Source: Norana najaformis
Lineage: Eukaryota; Annelida; Clitellata; Crassiclitellata; Hormogastridae
Length of the DNA: 64,000 nt
Direction: 5' to 3'
Assembly: GCA_964023275.1 (NCBI GenBank)
Contig: OZ029914.1
Coordinates: 19,416,879 to 19,480,878, forward strand
Shown here: piece by piece, positions 60,609 through 64,000 of the stretch
Position numbering within the stretch: the first letter of the stretch is position 1
Layout: each line of letters begins with the position of its first letter
Notes under the pieces: generated by a model
What the model saw: only the letters and a program-made list of their open reading frames with translations
Told to the model about the DNA's origin: nothing
Databases searched by the model: none
Translations under genes and position numbers: made by a program

Positions 60609-62175
60609 ATGGCAATGAAAGATTGGAGTGATTTTGAAGCAGCTCTTAGTAATGGTGCGAACATTGAAGATTTGCTGGGCATAAAACTTGGAGAGACTAA
60701 CAAGGTTTCTGAATCACAAAGCGCAAATTTATCTAAAGGTAAGCATGCCACGGACGGAGTTTTAGTGGCCAAAGATGCCTGACTAAACTTGCTTTATGTT
60801 CTAATCTTCTAACAGGGTGATTGTTATAGGTGCAGAGTATGCAGGAACTGACTAGTGTAGTATGTTATATATACTTGATTGTATGTTACTGTATTTGGAT
60901 GCTCAATTAATACTGTATATGCAGTGAAATGACTGGCTGACAAGTTAAATTGATTCACTGATCAGTCAATAATTGTTACTGATAAATCAATTGATGCTAA
61001 AAGCAACTTATTGACTTTGCAGTTTCTTATTTTGATGATTGTGATTCTTATGATAATGATTACCATTATTTTTATTTATATTATTATTGCAGTGGTAAAA
61101 GCTAAACACAAAAATGTTAAACAAAAAATGTTGATTAACACAAAAAGGATGCTTAGTCGTTCCAGCATCAATGATTTTAAATGTAAATTAGTTCTATTAT
61201 CACAAAACTGATAAGTGAATATCGCTTAAAATGAAAAAATTTGGCGGTCTCTTGGAAGAAAATGCAGTACAAAAACCTTGGATAGCACGAAATGTTTATT
61301 TAATTCAACATGTAGCTCTACTCATCCAGCGTTAACAGCCCTATTTTGTTTAAGTTTCTGGGGCCTAAGCTTCATGTGTGCTGGTGGCACTTGACATTCA
61401 GTGCTTACAATGCTGTGACATTTTTGGCCTACATGATTTATAATGCCAACTCTCCGCAGAAATGATAGCCTTTGTATCTCCTGTTGTGGCAGATGTCAAC
61501 GAAATCAGGACTAATATAGCAGAAGAATAACACATAATAGTAATGAATGTTTAAGATGTCAGGTATAATATGGCCAGGTCATTGGCTTCGCTTTCTTGGC
61601 TTTCACTTCTGTGACGGATTAGACAGATCGCATTGCCAAACTGCATGAAACGACCATGGCCATCATGATATATGTTTGAGTGGCTCCAGTAAGTGGCATG
61701 TAGATGCTTTGCTCAGCTTAGTTGATCAGACTTTTAATGGAATTTGCTTAACATGAATTGTTCACACTGGTCCCCTGCATTTCATGTTAAACGATTTGCC
61801 CTGCATTTCATGTTAAACGAATTGCACTGTGTTATTACATTATTCTTAGTTTTATTAGAAATGTTATTGCTCTTGTAAAAAGTTACTACAAATCGTTCAT
61901 CCACATATTTGGAACTGAAAGATGGTATTTGATAATTATAATTTGTAGAGACTCTGCAGCATGCGAGTGAGAATGACAGTGACTTCAATCTCGAACAGTC
62001 GCTTTCTGTTGCTTTTCCTGGTGGAACTGTTCTCCCTTTTACGTTTCCTCACAAATTGTGGATGAATAATATTTCAGCATCTTCAGATATTGATGTTGGT
62101 TCATCAAGTGAACTTATTTGCAAGCCATTTTTGCCACTGAGTTGCATATTAAAGCCTTCTCTCTTACCAGAATAA
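60609..62175 (+). CDS. Small two-exon gene of unknown function, 118 aa as read
   Basis: Exon 1 is 60609-60738. It is preceded by a cttttatag acceptor ending at 60599, which implies an upstream noncoding exon, and ends at a GTAAGC donor in phase 1. Exon 2 is 61949-62175, starts after tttgtag and runs in frame to TAA. The product begins MAMKDWSDFEAALSNGANIE, is acidic in its first half, and contains FPGGTVLPFTFPHKLW and a Ser/Asp-rich SASSDIDVGSSS stretch. There is no signal peptide or membrane segment. I do not recognise the family. The splice sites and codon-like composition favour a real gene. The second exon could instead splice onward before the stop, in which case this is only the N-terminus of a longer protein. 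Confidence 0.45.
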
Positions 62176-62717
62176 TTTACCAGAAAATTTAAATGGATTG
62201 ATTAACTCTGATTAACACTGAATAAAATTGCATCTGGTTAAGAAAGATAACGTCTCATTGCAAGACCCGCTGTCATGGTCAGCTATAACATGGTTAGAAC
62301 TTTTAGCCATATTTTGTCTTAGAGGAGCACAGATATGCCCTGCAATGAACAGCGCCCTTTTCTTCGGCCTCGGCTGTGCTACGGCGCTATATAAATTGTC
62401 TTATTATTATTATTATTATTATTTTGTAGGATTACCATAAATGGCCACACTGGTTGCCATTTTGTTTGTATATGCTTCTGTATCTCTCTTTCACACAGTA
62501 CAATCTTGTCCTCTCTATCCTGTTGGCAAACATGAATGTTTGTCATTGTCCAAACTTAAAACAAATGTTTGAAATTTGTTCGCTGTCTACACTTTTATGT
62601 AATTCTATTTTCATGTTGCAAATTGAACCCTATTGTCCCAGCTCATTTAAATAACAATTTTGCATTTTAAAAACACCTGCAACATGATTTGTGTAAGTCA
62701 TGGGGTTAATGTCTTAT

Positions 62718-62895
62718 GGGGCGTGGTAGCCAGTTGGTTAGAGCGCTTGGCTTGTAATGTAGAGAGTATGGGTTTGAGCCTCCCCTTTGACGGTTACTGT
62801 ATAGGGACCTCAAGCAAATCCTTTACTCACAGTTGCTTTGTGTCCCAGATTCAGATATACTGACCTTGTGTGTAATAAATGCAAAATAATAATGA
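62718..62895 (+). repeat. tRNA-derived SINE
   Basis: Head with gtggtagccagttggttaga (A box) and gggtttgagcctcccc (B box), body with gttactgtatagggacctca and tttactcacagttgc, and an AAT/ATG-rich tail. The same body phrases occur in the copy at 27.7 kb. Confidence 0.65.
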
Positions 62896-64000
62896 TGATT
62901 GTTATTTACATGGCACTTGGAATCATTTTATTATTATGCCAACGTAAAGTTACAATTACCGGTATGTACAATTGACAAAAGCTTGAACTTAGGCAAAGTG
63001 CAAATTAAGTTCTAAATAAAATCAATGCTGATTTTAATACTTTCTTGTATATAATAAGGAACATTTGTTATATGTTAATGTTTCTAAGTGAAAAAAAAAA
63101 CTTTAAAACACCACAAAAATTAAAGAGCGATACTTTTCAAACTTTTCTTTTTAGCACTACTGAGCATTAGTGAGATTGTGAAAGTATTGTTCAATGTTTT
63201 GCTGTTTTACATGTATTGTTTGCTTAATGTTTAATCTTAACCTGCAGAATATTTGTCAGGCTACATTTAGATTACTGCTTTAAAATAAGCAACACTGAGT
63301 GCTGTGGCATAATAAACAAGTGTCCAAACTAGAGTTACCAAGGCTTCGTTAAAATTGCAGCATATGCCCTTTCATACGCATCTGTAATTCTATGCAATAT
63401 AGAAATAGTTTTGGGTTTACAAGCAAAAGATGACACCATGTGCAGATGCTGATCAGAGAAAGAATGTAATTCGATATACGATTAGTGTCTGCAGCTTTAA
63501 TTTGAAACCAGCGGGGATCTCGCTACTTAGAATGAGCCACATTTGTCTCTTCCCTTTGGCTAAATTTCTTTAGATGCAAGAACTTCTCTGTTTTTCTCTG
63601 AGTACAGCACAAACCTTTGTTCTGCTGCTAATTTAATTGGTGTTTTATGCAATAAGATACGGACTGAAACTGCACGCACACACACATATACACACATACT
63701 TATATCATACTTATATATACAGACAGACAGACAGCAAGAGCAAGAGTGACTGAGTGCAAAATTTCACATGATCCGCTTTTCCCGTGCAAGCATCAGTGCA
63801 TTGTTTACAAGTGAACTTGGAGAGAGCTGGATTTCTGGAGACAGTCCTTCGATCAAGAAAAAGTGCGTTTACTTTTAAAAAGGACTAAATCTGCATGACG
63901 CTGCGCAACTGAAGGTCAACGATTTAAGGTTTCAAAGTTATTTGTATTTGAACAAAGCAAGGTTTGGATATGTAGGCTTATATTTTGGAGCATGCATTTC
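62896..64000. other. Gene-free window end
   Basis: AT-rich sequence with a short CACA/CAGA run near 63.68-63.74 kb. No gene, splice pattern or known repeat recognised. Confidence 0.5.

Overview
This is a stretch of animal (metazoan) nuclear genome. The genes are split into many short exons with GT/GC-AG introns. The space between them holds microsatellites, 3' ends of non-LTR retrotransposons, tRNA- and 5S-derived SINE pieces, and DNA transposons. The encoded proteins (aspartylglucosaminidase, a GAREM-type CABIT/SAM adaptor, a hedgehog-interacting-protein-like protein) and the dense TAGGCCTA-type octamers suggest a marine deuterostome invertebrate such as an echinoderm. That assignment is an inference and is not proven by this window.

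Layout. 0-7 kb: repeats, plus a minus-strand gene fragment with a signal-peptide exon and an Ig-domain exon (6463-5667) and a possible further exon near 3.6-3.8 kb. 7-19.8 kb: no supported gene; decayed retrotransposon tails, two 5S-rRNA-like SINE fragments, a 154-bp (TA)n tract and a hairpin. 19.87-28.29 kb: a complete eight-exon plus-strand aspartylglucosaminidase gene (372 aa) whose last intron uses a GC donor. Its intron 6 holds a Tc1/mariner element and intron 7 holds a near-perfect 68-bp palindrome. 29.06-41.46 kb: a five-exon minus-strand GAREM-like gene (775 aa), convergent with the first gene; its intron 2 carries a hAT-like MITE. Its large first intron (36526-41261) holds a CR1/L2 retrotransposon 3' end and a nearly intact, transposon-like gene broken by a 14-bp duplication. 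42-49.8 kb: repeats, including a second copy of the Tc1 element in opposite orientation. 49.86-57.57 kb: eight exons of a minus-strand HHIP-like gene (signal peptide, folate-receptor-like domain, GSDH beta-propeller); at least one 3' exon was not found. 60.6-62.2 kb: a small two-exon plus-strand gene of unknown function. The end of the window is repeat-rich intergenic sequence.

The genes do not form a pathway. One encodes a lysosomal hydrolase, one an intracellular receptor-tyrosine-kinase adaptor, and one a secreted protein of the HHIP family. Exon models were built by eye from homology recalled from family knowledge, from splice sites and from reading-frame phase. Every junction in the three main models keeps the frame, which is the strongest internal check available without tools.
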